Shown here piece after piece: positions 36,462 through 43,450 of a DNA stretch of 64,000 nt. A program made the position numbers and the translations under genes. A model generated the notes under the pieces. That model saw nothing but the letters and a program-made list of their open reading frames with translations. It did not search any database and was not told the origin of the DNA. Origin of the DNA: JAVZYK01 sp049699715 (lineage in GTDB: Archaea > Nanobdellota > Nanobdellia > Pacearchaeales > UBA284); assembly GCA_049699715.1 (NCBI GenBank), contig JBNAVB010000001.1, positions 1 to 64,000 on the forward strand, in the 5' to 3' direction. Position 1 is the stretch's first letter, and every line of letters begins with the position of its first letter.

Positions 36462-36490
36462 GAAGTATTTAAATCTTTCGGTTTGTAGTA
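36462..36490 (-). promoter_or_regulatory. Extended minus-strand promoter without a downstream gene
   Basis: The minus strand reads TACTACAAACCGAAAGATTT followed by AAATACTTC. It shares ACCGAAAGATTTA and the trailing ACTTC with the promoter at 38450-38478. The rest of the 36230-36576 gap holds no protein gene; a separate TATA-like TAGATTTTTAAGTC at about 36547 serves scpA on the plus strand. Confidence 0.6.
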
Positions 36491-36576
36491 ATTATATAGT
36501 AGTTACTAATTCCCGGGATTTTAGGGCTGTTCCCTTTAAGCATAATTAGATTTTTAAGTCGGAAAAGCTAGGATTA

Positions 36577-37422
36577 TTGATGATAAAAGAGCAAGGAAAA
36601 GGCAATAAGAATAATACCGTGGGTCAAGAACAGCTCTATGACATGCTTGTTTCTAGAGAAGTATCATGGCAGGCGATTATCTATGATTTGATTAAGACTG
36701 AACAGCTCGACCCTTGGAACATTGACTTGATATTTCTTGCGCAAAAATATCTTGAAAAGGTTCATCAGCTAGAAGAGGAGCATGTTTTCTTCATCTCAAG
36801 TAAGGTTTTACTTGCTGCGGCCATCCTGCTCAGAATCAAGAGTGAGTTGCTAAGAGAAAATATTGTCGCTATCGACGAGATTCTTTTCGATAGGAAGAAG
36901 AAAACAAGCGCGAGCGAGTTGATAGACTCATCAAGCGTAATTGATTTTGTCTCTGAAGACTATGAGATATTGCCTCGAACCCCTATTCCTCGCGCTAGAA
37001 AAATTACATTGCAAGAGCTTATGGGGGCATTAGACAGGGCTATCAATACAGAACACAGGAGAATAAGGAGGGAATTGTCATTGAAACGAGTTACTTACGA
37101 TGTTGGTTTTGTCATGCCAAAAAAAACTGTGGATATAAGGGAAAAAATCAAAGAACTTTATAATAAAATCAAGGAATTTTTCACAAGGAAAAAAACCGGC
37201 GAGTTCTTGACTTTTAGCGAGCTTGCTGGCACAAGCAAAGATGAGAAAATAGCTTGTTTCTTGCCTGTATTGCATTTAGACACTCAGGAAAAAATATATT
37301 TGGAGCAGCAAGAGCCTTTTTCAGAGATAAACATCTGGCTAAAGGAGCTCAGAAAGCGGGAGGAAGCGCAAGAGGCTGTTAAAGCAGAACAAGAAGCTAT
37401 CAAAGAAAATAAATTACAATAG
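36577..37422 (+). CDS. scpA: Segregation and condensation protein A (kleisin)
   Basis: ScpA is the kleisin that links Smc heads. The N-terminal domain is recognisable from SWQAIIYDLIKTEQLDPWNI, then the helix HVFFISSKVLLAAAILLRIK and SELL. The central region is acidic and variable, and the C-terminal winged helix reads FLPVLHLDTQEKIYLEQQEP followed by FSEINI. The 281 residues fit the family. ScpB is encoded 3.2 kb upstream in a different transcript. The first ATG may be at 36577 or 36580; an upstream TATA box supports a leaderless or very short-leader message. Confidence 0.92.
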   Translation: MMIKEQGKGNKNNTVGQEQLYDMLVSREVSWQAIIYDLIKTEQLDPWNIDLIFLAQKYLEKVHQLEEEHVFFISSKVLLAAAILLRIKSELLRENIVAIDEILFDRKKKTSASELIDSSSVIDFVSEDYEILPRTPIPRARKITLQELMGALDRAINTEHRRIRRELSLKRVTYDVGFVMPKKTVDIREKIKELYNKIKEFFTRKKTGEFLTFSELAGTSKDEKIACFLPVLHLDTQEKIYLEQQEPFSEINIWLKELRKREEAQEAVKAEQEAIKENKLQ

Positions 37423-37679
37423 CAGAGAAAATAGAAAAAAATCAAACCTTTTCTAAAAAATATATTATGTCGTTTATGTCTTCTTCGATGCCCCCGGATG
37501 TGCATTTTGTATCATTCCTAGAGCAACTACATTCTTCATCTCTCATCTGCAGATATTTCAGTCTATTCTTTTTCTTGTATGATAAGGAATCCCATAAATT
37601 ATTAGTTCCGTCTCAAATCTTTATTTTTACCTATTTTAATCTGAAAAATTAAAAGAAAGCTGAAAAATTAAATAAAAAA

Positions 37680-38252
37680 TTATGCAGCTTTCCTTCCTTC
37701 TTCTTCTTTCTTTTTATACATCTCTACAAGTGTTTCATTGCTCATGTCAGTCATGAGCTCAGCGTACAAGTTTCCTTTGAGTTTTTGTGTGTCAATTATG
37801 CTTATCGCAGTCAATGCTTTTTTTGCTTCTTTGCCTTCATCATTTTTTCCTTTAGCCACTTCCTTTAATTGGCTAACGGTATAAGTCATATATTTCTTAA
37901 GGCCCTCTAAAGCTTCTGCTGGAATTTTGTATCCCTTGTCCATAGCTCTTTTAACAATTGTAGCCACAGTCGCATTTTCCAAAGCGCTTCCATAGTGTTG
38001 GCTATAAAGCCCGATTGCGTGGACTAAGGCGCTATCTCCTATCCCTGTTCCAGCCCCTACTCCTTCCATGGCCCTTTCCAAGGATTGGCCGATAATAGGG
38101 TCATCCTTAGTCAAACCGTAAGCTTTGTAGTAATGGTATCTCATTGCATTTACTGCCATTGCAGGATCTGTTTTAGCTATGGAGCCTGCTAAAGCAGCAT
38201 ATTCGTTCCTAGCAAGTTGCTCAAGACTTGTAGTTTGCTTTTGTTCTGCCAT
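37680..38252 (-). CDS. Helical protein of unknown function
   Basis: The 190-residue protein is predicted all-helical and soluble, with Ala- and Tyr-rich segments (RNEYAALAGSIAKTDPAMAV; RYHYYKAYGLTKDDP). A glycine-rich loop GVGAGTGIGDSALVHAIG occurs near residue 70. No signal peptide, membrane helix or catalytic motif is visible. It follows a 57-residue gene by six bases and shares its promoter, so the two form an operon. I do not recognise the family. The 257 bases downstream, up to the scpA gene, hold only a possible 34-codon frame. Confidence 0.6.
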   Translation of the reverse strand: MAEQKQTTSLEQLARNEYAALAGSIAKTDPAMAVNAMRYHYYKAYGLTKDDPIIGQSLERAMEGVGAGTGIGDSALVHAIGLYSQHYGSALENATVATIVKRAMDKGYKIPAEALEGLKKYMTYTVSQLKEVAKGKNDEGKEAKKALTAISIIDTQKLKGNLYAELMTDMSNETLVEMYKKKEEEGRKAA

Positions 38253-38258
38253 TTTTAT

Positions 38259-38432
38259 TTAGTTTATTTGATTTAGCATCTGGTTTTGAGTATTTAACTC
38301 TTTCACCTGACTTTCATCTGACAAATCTTTAGTTAAAGCCTCTTCCAGGCCTTCATGATCCTGAGGGAAAACCCCCTTTTCTTTATAGATTACTATTTGA
38401 GTTTTATTGTAAGACTTTGTTTGATTTGTCAT
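38259..38432 (-). CDS. Small unknown protein (57 residues), first gene of an operon
   Basis: The frame MTNQTKSYNKTQIVIYKEKG continues to 57 residues and ends six bases before the start of the 190-residue gene. The extended promoter at 38450-38478 has its TATA centre about 25 bases upstream of this ATG, so the transcript would be leaderless and begin exactly here; this is the main support for the gene. The product is polar and helical at its C-terminus (VKELNTQNQMLNQIN). The function is unknown. Confidence 0.6.
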   Translation of the reverse strand: MTNQTKSYNKTQIVIYKEKGVFPQDHEGLEEALTKDLSDESQVKELNTQNQMLNQIN

Positions 38433-38449
38433 AATTATCTCAGTATTTT

Positions 38450-38478
38450 GAAGTTTATAAATCTTTCGGTTGTTGTCT
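38450..38478 (-). promoter_or_regulatory. Extended promoter of the 57/190-residue operon
   Basis: The minus strand reads AGACAACAACCGAAAGATTT followed by ATAAACTTC. It matches the promoter of the candidate ncRNA at 36462-36490 over ACCGAAAGATTTA and the flanking ACTTC. The predicted start coincides with the ATG at 38432. Confidence 0.65.
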
Positions 38479-38560
38479 CATTTAAGTAGTGACAAATAAT
38501 GGATTATAGGATGCGTTAAAAAGTGGAAAACTTTAAATAAACATTCAGGTTTTAAAATAT

Positions 38561-39265
38561 ATGTTCAACAAAAAAATCAAATGTGTCTGTGGGAAGAAAA
38601 TCGACGCTAAGTATAACTTCTGCCCTTTTTGCGGCCGCAACCTTAAGGCCAAGCTCGAGAAGGACAAGGTTCGCGAGAAAGAAATTAATGGAATGATCAA
38701 ACAAGTGGAGGAAGCTTTCAATGTTCCTTTTCTCATGAAATTCCCGTTCGAGAAACTTGTTAAACAGATGATGAAAGAAGTAGACAAGCAATTCCAAGAA
38801 TACGACGAGCAACTCGCAAATGCTCAGAAAGAGCCAAATGTAGTCTCGTCTGGAATCAGTATAAGCATAAACTCCTCGCCGGAAGGTCAGCCAGTCATAG
38901 AAGTCAAGCAGTTTGGTCAAGGACAAGAAGCTGAAAAGGAGATAAAACCTCGGAAGATCAAGGAAGAGAAAATAAAGAAATTGCCCAAAGCAAGAATCAG
39001 CGAAGCAGAGGCAACGAGACTAGCAAAACTTCCAAGGAAAGAACCAGAAACGAAGGTTAGAAGATTGACAGACAAAATTGTTTATGAAATCTCATTGCCC
39101 GGAGTTCTCGAGGAGAAAAATATAATCATAAATAAGCTGCAGAACAGCATCGAGATCAAGGCTTTTGCAAAAGACAAGGCTTATTTCAAGTTAATCCCCT
39201 TAGATTTGCCTATCCAGAATTACAAGCTCGAGAAAGAGAAACTTATTCTTGAGCTGAAGCCGTAA
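38561..39265 (+). CDS. Zinc-ribbon protein with C-terminal Hsp20-like domain
   Basis: The 234-residue protein has an N-terminal zinc ribbon with CVCGKKI and CPFCGRN at residues 8-25. A charged helical middle follows, and then a C-terminal segment (about 165-234) with the alpha-crystallin/CS pattern KIVYEISLPGVLEEKNIII, SIEIKAF and YFKLIPLDLP, ending in LILELKP. Small heat shock proteins prevent aggregation of unfolded proteins. A zinc ribbon fused to such a domain is unusual and may target the chaperone to a complex. A TATA-like AAAACTTTAAATAAAC lies about 25 bases upstream. Confidence 0.65.
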   Translation: MFNKKIKCVCGKKIDAKYNFCPFCGRNLKAKLEKDKVREKEINGMIKQVEEAFNVPFLMKFPFEKLVKQMMKEVDKQFQEYDEQLANAQKEPNVVSSGISISINSSPEGQPVIEVKQFGQGQEAEKEIKPRKIKEEKIKKLPKARISEAEATRLAKLPRKEPETKVRRLTDKIVYEISLPGVLEEKNIIINKLQNSIEIKAFAKDKAYFKLIPLDLPIQNYKLEKEKLILELKP

Positions 39266-39305
39266 AGAGCCATAAATTTTTAAATTATAATTTCCTCAAG
39301 TTATT

Positions 39306-40346
39306 ATGAAAAGAGAATTGCTGCCGTTGGTTTTGTTTGTATTAATACTCTCATTGGGTTTGGCATCAGCTCAATACTACAATTATGGCTACGGCACGAG
39401 CGGCTTTGGGGGATTGCCTTCTATTGCTGAGCTCGTGAACAACGAGTGGGTCAATGCTGCTGTAATCTTCTTGTTTGTGTTCGCATTCGTGTGGTTTATC
39501 ACACAGCAAGTTTTCAACGCAAGCAAACCAGCAGCGGTTGTTATCTCGATAATTCTTGCGTTGATAGCTGCTTTTGGTGTTGTTTACATGTACGGCCCAA
39601 TCATAGCTAGATTCGGCAACCTAATCTTCTTCGCAGTCTTCGCAGGAATAATTTTATTATTATGGTTCCAGTTCAGACATGCTAAGACAGTTGTCTTTAT
39701 CGCATTAGCTGTTGCTTCATTAATCTGGCTTTTGTTTCTCCGAGGACAGTTATGTCCTCCTTTCGGAATTCTTTTCCAAGAGCTCTGTGTCATCCTTGAT
39801 GTTATTGCTATAATTCTTATTATAATTTTGATCATAAGGTTATTGTGGGCATTGTTCAACAAATTAAGAAGAGGAGTCAGGCAAAAGGGGGGAGGTCCAG
39901 AGGCAGTTGAATTGATTATCGAATCAACCCCTGGCGGAACAACTAATCCACCGCCAGGCTCTTATCCTGTTCAAAAAAATAGCGTAGCAACAATAGTTCC
40001 AATTCTAGATTATGGCCATGTCATTGATCATTGGACTGTCGATGGGCACAGTGTTAGGGCATACACTTTAACAATCAAAGTCAAAAAACGAACTTATGTC
40101 CGAGCGTTCTTTGCTCGCGAGGGAAAGAAGAAAGAGCAAGAAGAAAGAAAAGCCATAACTTATGAAGAGAAAAAGATGTTACCTCCGCCAGCTGAGATAA
40201 ACAGAATCAAGCGAGATCTGATGCGCGTGCAAAGTCTCACAGACAAGGAGATGAAGAAAGGAGAGAGAGCAAATCAACAAAGAATTGATAAGCTCCTTGC
40301 AATGCGCAACAGATTACAAAAACGATTACACGAGCTTAGGAAATAA
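39306..40346 (+). CDS. Multi-pass membrane protein with a C-terminal repeat-like beta domain
   Basis: A cleavable signal peptide (LPLVLFVLILSLGLASAQ) is followed by a Tyr/Gly-rich segment and about four membrane helices (residues 50-180). After a basic stretch there is a small beta domain (about 200-270) with the pattern GGTTNPPPGSYPVQKNSVAT, IDHWTVDGH and KKRTYVRAFF. This resembles the divergent InlB/Listeria-Bacteroides-type repeats found in surface proteins. The C-terminal 70 residues are a charged coiled coil. The topology puts the beta domain on the same side as the tail if the helix count is even. The function is unknown. Confidence 0.65.
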   Translation: MKRELLPLVLFVLILSLGLASAQYYNYGYGTSGFGGLPSIAELVNNEWVNAAVIFLFVFAFVWFITQQVFNASKPAAVVISIILALIAAFGVVYMYGPIIARFGNLIFFAVFAGIILLLWFQFRHAKTVVFIALAVASLIWLLFLRGQLCPPFGILFQELCVILDVIAIILIIILIIRLLWALFNKLRRGVRQKGGGPEAVELIIESTPGGTTNPPPGSYPVQKNSVATIVPILDYGHVIDHWTVDGHSVRAYTLTIKVKKRTYVRAFFAREGKKKEQEERKAITYEEKKMLPPPAEINRIKRDLMRVQSLTDKEMKKGERANQQRIDKLLAMRNRLQKRLHELRK

Positions 40347-40401
40347 TCAACAAATTTATAAATCCCGAATAGATAATAAAATAAAAGAGGTAAAAATAAA
40401 A

Positions 40402-40596
40402 ATGTATGCAAAAACTTTGATGTTTATTGCAGGGATAATCGCATTGGTTGTAAGTGCTGCAGGATTAGCGATTAATTTAGGTTACGCTTTTGCATTTTTA
40501 GAGGCATTGCCTTCAAACCCTATGATATATTTGGCTATAGATGCTATTATTGGATTATTGCTAGTAATCTTTAGTTTCCAAAGGTCACTGTACTAA
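40402..40596 (+). CDS. Small two-helix membrane protein (64 residues)
   Basis: The start is taken at ATG40402, because an AGAGGTAAA ribosome-binding sequence lies ten bases upstream and a TATA-like ACAAATTTATAAATC is at 40350. The upstream extension of the frame lies inside the previous gene. The product has helices at about 5-28 and 40-58 with a short loop, ending FQRSLY. The function is unknown. The next small membrane protein gene follows 27 bases later, so the two may form an operon. Confidence 0.65.
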   Translation: MYAKTLMFIAGIIALVVSAAGLAINLGYAFAFLEALPSNPMIYLAIDAIIGLLLVIFSFQRSLY

Positions 40597-40623
40597 TAAA
40601 AATCTGAGGTAAATAAACAAAAA

Positions 40624-40848
40624 ATGAAACCACGAGTGATGTTAATAGTGTTTGGACTTCTTATAGCAATATTAAGCATCCTTGCTTTGTTACAAGGTAC
40701 AAGCATAACCGGCTTTGCAACAGTCTCAACCTTTTTGGAAGAAAAACTTGATTTCCCAACATCAGCCACATTCTATTTGATTACTATTTTAGTCATTAGT
40801 ATCCTCGCCATAGTTCTGGGACTAAAACATAGAAAAGTTGTTTACTAG
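40624..40848 (+). CDS. Small membrane protein with ITGFA motif
   Basis: The 74-residue protein has an N-terminal helix (VMLIVFGLLIAILSILALL), then the motif ITGFA at residues 28-32, a short polar loop and a second helix (ATFYLITILVISILAIVLG), ending in a basic tail. The [IL]TGxA motif just after the first helix also occurs in the proteins at 25700 and 55082. A GAGGTAAA Shine-Dalgarno-like sequence lies just upstream. The function is unknown. Confidence 0.65.
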   Translation: MKPRVMLIVFGLLIAILSILALLQGTSITGFATVSTFLEEKLDFPTSATFYLITILVISILAIVLGLKHRKVVY

Positions 40849-40857
40849 TAATCAAAA

Positions 40858-41901
40858 CTAAAAATCGCCCAAGCCTTTCTGGCTTGCTTTTTCTTTGTGC
40901 TCATGAATCTTTTCCAAAGCTGAAGAAACTCGCTCTTCACTGAAGTCATGTTCTGTGCATAATAACTTCTTGACAGCTTTTTCATTCACGCTCTTGAATT
41001 CTATTTTGTAATCTTTCGTGACATTTGGTTTTTTGAAAAGTTCAAAGATATCTTGCCAGTCAAAATCAGGATTGTTAATTTTGCCTTCTTCCGCGAGCTT
41101 GCCTAAAGCATTGAAAAGCAATGCCGGAGATTTATACTGCTGCACAAGTTGTAAAGCTCTTTTAGGCCCTATTCCTTTTACCCCCATAGGATTGAAATCT
41201 GTTCCGACAAGAATGCCCAAACAAATGAGTTGTTCATGATTTATCTGCAGCGAGTTTAAAACTTGCTCAAGCTCAATCATCTCAGGCATGATAGACACAT
41301 AGGCTCCTGAGGCAAGTTTTCTTTTTCTGGCGAGCGTTAAATTCTGAATGAGTCTCGGTGCCCCAAAAGCAAGCGAGTCATAATCCTGCGAGGCGACAGC
41401 ATAAGCATCGTGATTCTTGGCCATGAAAGAACATTGAGCCTCCCCTTCACTCGGAGCTTGCACAACTGAGAGTCCTAAAGCTTTCAAAAGTTCTTTTGAT
41501 TCAACAATCATCTCGTCTGTCAAATGCAAAGCCTGTCTAGAATACTTAAACATCTCTTCCTCGCTCCCTCGAGCTTTAGCCCTTTCATATTTCTCTTTTG
41601 CTTCTTCCTTGCGCGCTATTCTTTCAGAGACTGTTTCACCCTTCAACTCATGAGGCTTGCCGTCAAAAACATAAACGAGCTTTAAACCTTGGGCCATTAA
41701 ATTAGTCGTCCTATAAAACAATCCCGATAGATGTGAAGTCACTCGTTTCTTGCTATCCATTAATGGGGTGCCATCAGGCTGTCTTATGTTAGCAAGAAAC
41801 TGATAAATAACATTGAAAGCATCTACCGCCAAGATTTTGCCTTTCAAATCCTCGAGCTTTATCTCTTTTTTCGGAATAATCTCTCCAATTTGCAAACCCA
41901 T
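40858..41901 (-). CDS. fen: Flap endonuclease 1
   Basis: FEN-1 removes 5' flaps during Okazaki fragment maturation and repair. The N-domain (LAVDAFNVIYQFLANIRQ; VYVFDGKPHELK) and I-domain (VQAPSEGEAQCSFMAK; SQDYDSLAFG) carry the acidic active-site residues, and the helix-hairpin-helix reads GTDFNPMGVKGIGPKRAL. The 347-residue length is standard. The last residues are SQKGLGDF, a PCNA-interacting motif of the QxxLxxF form that stops at the first aromatic residue. PolB and RNase HII, encoded nearby, end the same way. Confidence 0.97.
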   Translation of the reverse strand: MGLQIGEIIPKKEIKLEDLKGKILAVDAFNVIYQFLANIRQPDGTPLMDSKKRVTSHLSGLFYRTTNLMAQGLKLVYVFDGKPHELKGETVSERIARKEEAKEKYERAKARGSEEEMFKYSRQALHLTDEMIVESKELLKALGLSVVQAPSEGEAQCSFMAKNHDAYAVASQDYDSLAFGAPRLIQNLTLARKRKLASGAYVSIMPEMIELEQVLNSLQINHEQLICLGILVGTDFNPMGVKGIGPKRALQLVQQYKSPALLFNALGKLAEEGKINNPDFDWQDIFELFKKPNVTKDYKIEFKSVNEKAVKKLLCTEHDFSEERVSSALEKIHEHKEKASQKGLGDF

Positions 41902-41923
41902 AAAACAAGAAAGAAAATGAAAC

Positions 41924-42415
41924 TTAAATAATTTGCTCTAATACATCTTCGACATAGCGACTTGTTATTTCTTCAATACCCTCTGCCCTTATATAATGCT
42001 CATAACAAATATAATCATCGCCCCTTATTTTTTTATAGAGAATCCTTGCTTCAATCCTGTCTGAATCCACAAAAACCTCATATGTCCTGAATTCAGAAGG
42101 GTATATTATCCTTAAGAGAATCTCTTCCTCAGTCGGGGAATATTTTTTCCTCATAAATGTAGGGACATCAAATTCTGTGGTGCCTCCTATAAATATTATT
42201 GGCCCGCCGAATTTTTGGCTTATTTCTTTAAGATATTTTTCATCTATGAACTCTGCAAAATTAGGCAATTCCCTCTTTATCTCGAATGTATTGAAAAAAT
42301 AAGCTTGTCTTTCAATTTTTTTAAATTTGTTTTTGGACGTTCCGATAAATGCCATCTCCTTGAGACAAGCTTCCATCTCATTCAATTCCGCTTGTTTTAA
42401 TTTGTGAGATTTCAT
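41924..42415 (-). CDS. Unknown protein (163 residues)
   Basis: The protein has a basic helical N-terminus followed by a mixed alpha/beta region with FGGPIIFIGGTTEFDVPTF, then EILLRIIYPSEFRTYEVFVD and SDRIEARILYKK. The strand-rich second half could be a small beta domain. No membrane helix, signal peptide or recognised motif is present. It begins six bases after the stop of the gene at 42422 and ends 22 bases before the FEN-1 start, so it is probably co-transcribed with both. I do not recognise the family. Confidence 0.55.
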   Translation of the reverse strand: MKSHKLKQAELNEMEACLKEMAFIGTSKNKFKKIERQAYFFNTFEIKRELPNFAEFIDEKYLKEISQKFGGPIIFIGGTTEFDVPTFMRKKYSPTEEEILLRIIYPSEFRTYEVFVDSDRIEARILYKKIRGDDYICYEHYIRAEGIEEITSRYVEDVLEQII

Positions 42416-42421
42416 TTTGAT

Positions 42422-42670
42422 TCATCCGACATATTTGCCTGCGTAAGTCAAGAGATAATTAAATAGTGCTCCTATCTGCAAATTATCATAGCCTCTCGCG
42501 TTCAAATCCTGTTTTCCGCCGGGTCCGAACCTCTTAGGGAAATATTTTATTAGGAGCTCTTTTTTCCTTTTGACATCTTTTTCGAAACTCGTGGAAAGCC
42601 CAGCGCTATCTCTGTGGAATCGTCTGTAAATTTCTTCTCTCCTTAATCGCCATTCTAAACTTCTAGCCAT
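42422..42670 (-). CDS. Small basic protein of unknown function
   Basis: The 82-residue protein is Arg-rich at the N-terminus (MARSLEWRLRREEIYRRFHR) and contains the segment KRFGPGGKQDLNARGYDNLQ near the middle. The charge suggests nucleic-acid or membrane-surface binding. It lies between the lysozyme-fold-like gene (18 bases upstream) and the 163-residue gene (6 bases downstream), all on the same strand. I do not recognise the family. Confidence 0.55.
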   Translation of the reverse strand: MARSLEWRLRREEIYRRFHRDSAGLSTSFEKDVKRKKELLIKYFPKRFGPGGKQDLNARGYDNLQIGALFNYLLTYAGKYVG

Positions 42671-42688
42671 TTTTTATTTTTTTCTTTT

Positions 42689-43324
42689 TTATTTCTTTTT
42701 CTCTTTACCATTTAAACAATCTCTTATATTATAAAATTTGTTTTTGACTTTCGTGTTATGCCTCGGGTCTTTATTCCAATATTTAAGAACATAAATTGCA
42801 GAATCTGGGGCTTCAATTTTTTTCTGGTTCATGTGGTGTCTTAAAAAAAAAGCGGCATACTTATGCTGATAGTCTGGGTTCAATAACAATCTGTGTCCTT
42901 TGAGATTGTTAACTGTATTGGCAGTAGAATCATGTTTTTTTATTTGCTCTTCAAGCCATCTGTGGTTAGTTTCATTTATAGAATAATAACCCCAAGAAAA
43001 TTTTTTTAAATTTCTGTCAGTCACCATATTCTCGACTCCGGTTTCAATGATAGCCAATGAAAGTAGCAATTCCTGCGGTACCTTATACTCTTTGCTTGCG
43101 ATATAAGAACCTTTAGCAAAAGAATAAGCTTCATTATAGTCTAAAGTATCGCCCCAGTATGCTTTATGTTCTGTCTGGATAATCTTTACAAATTTGCTTA
43201 AATATTCTTCAAGTTTTTCTCGCTCCTTTTTCTTTGCTTGCCATTCAAGGAAAGCAGGGATCCCTTTAAGAGCAGCCACTGAAGCCAAACATCCTAACAG
43301 TATCCATCTTCCTATTTTGGGCAT
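42689..43324 (-). CDS. Membrane-anchored SLT/lysozyme-fold-like protein
   Basis: From ATG43324 the protein has 211 residues. A GTG at 43372 would give a longer frame but lies on the TATA box, so ATG43324 is preferred. One N-terminal membrane anchor (IGRWILLGCLASVAALKGIP) is followed by a coiled stretch and then a region like soluble lytic transglycosylases: YKVPQELLLSLAIIETGVEN with the Glu in the catalytic position, FSWGYYSIN in place of GLMQI, NPDYQHKYAAFFLRHH, and a late AIYVLKYWN. The order matches SLT domains. Archaea lack murein, so the target would be another glycan or a host or competitor cell wall. The match is moderate. Confidence 0.5.
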   Translation of the reverse strand: MPKIGRWILLGCLASVAALKGIPAFLEWQAKKKEREKLEEYLSKFVKIIQTEHKAYWGDTLDYNEAYSFAKGSYIASKEYKVPQELLLSLAIIETGVENMVTDRNLKKFSWGYYSINETNHRWLEEQIKKHDSTANTVNNLKGHRLLLNPDYQHKYAAFFLRHHMNQKKIEAPDSAIYVLKYWNKDPRHNTKVKNKFYNIRDCLNGKEKKK

Positions 43325-43371
43325 TTTTTTGTATTTGATATCGTTAATTTTGTTACCATCAAAAAATAACA

Positions 43372-43432
43372 CTTATTTATAAATCTTTGCTTTAGTAAAC
43401 GCCTTAGAAAACAGAATTAGATTTATAAGATA
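43372..43432. promoter_or_regulatory. Divergent promoters for the SLT-like gene and polB
   Basis: On the minus strand GCAAAGATTTATAAATAAG (about 43374-43392) drives the SLT-like gene. On the plus strand AATTAGATTTATAAGATAAA (about 43415-43434) lies about 25 bases upstream of the polB ATG at 43451, implying a leaderless message. Confidence 0.55.
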
Positions 43433-43450
43433 AAGCCGCTTGCTCAATAT

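Noticed and set aside
37423..37679. 34-codon frame on the minus strand (ATG near 37543) with CSCS cysteines
   Set aside because: No ribosome-binding site or promoter at a suitable distance, and too short to support by sequence alone.
43325..43372. GTG start for the lysozyme-fold-like gene
   Set aside because: The GTG overlaps the likely TATA box, so transcription would begin downstream of it.
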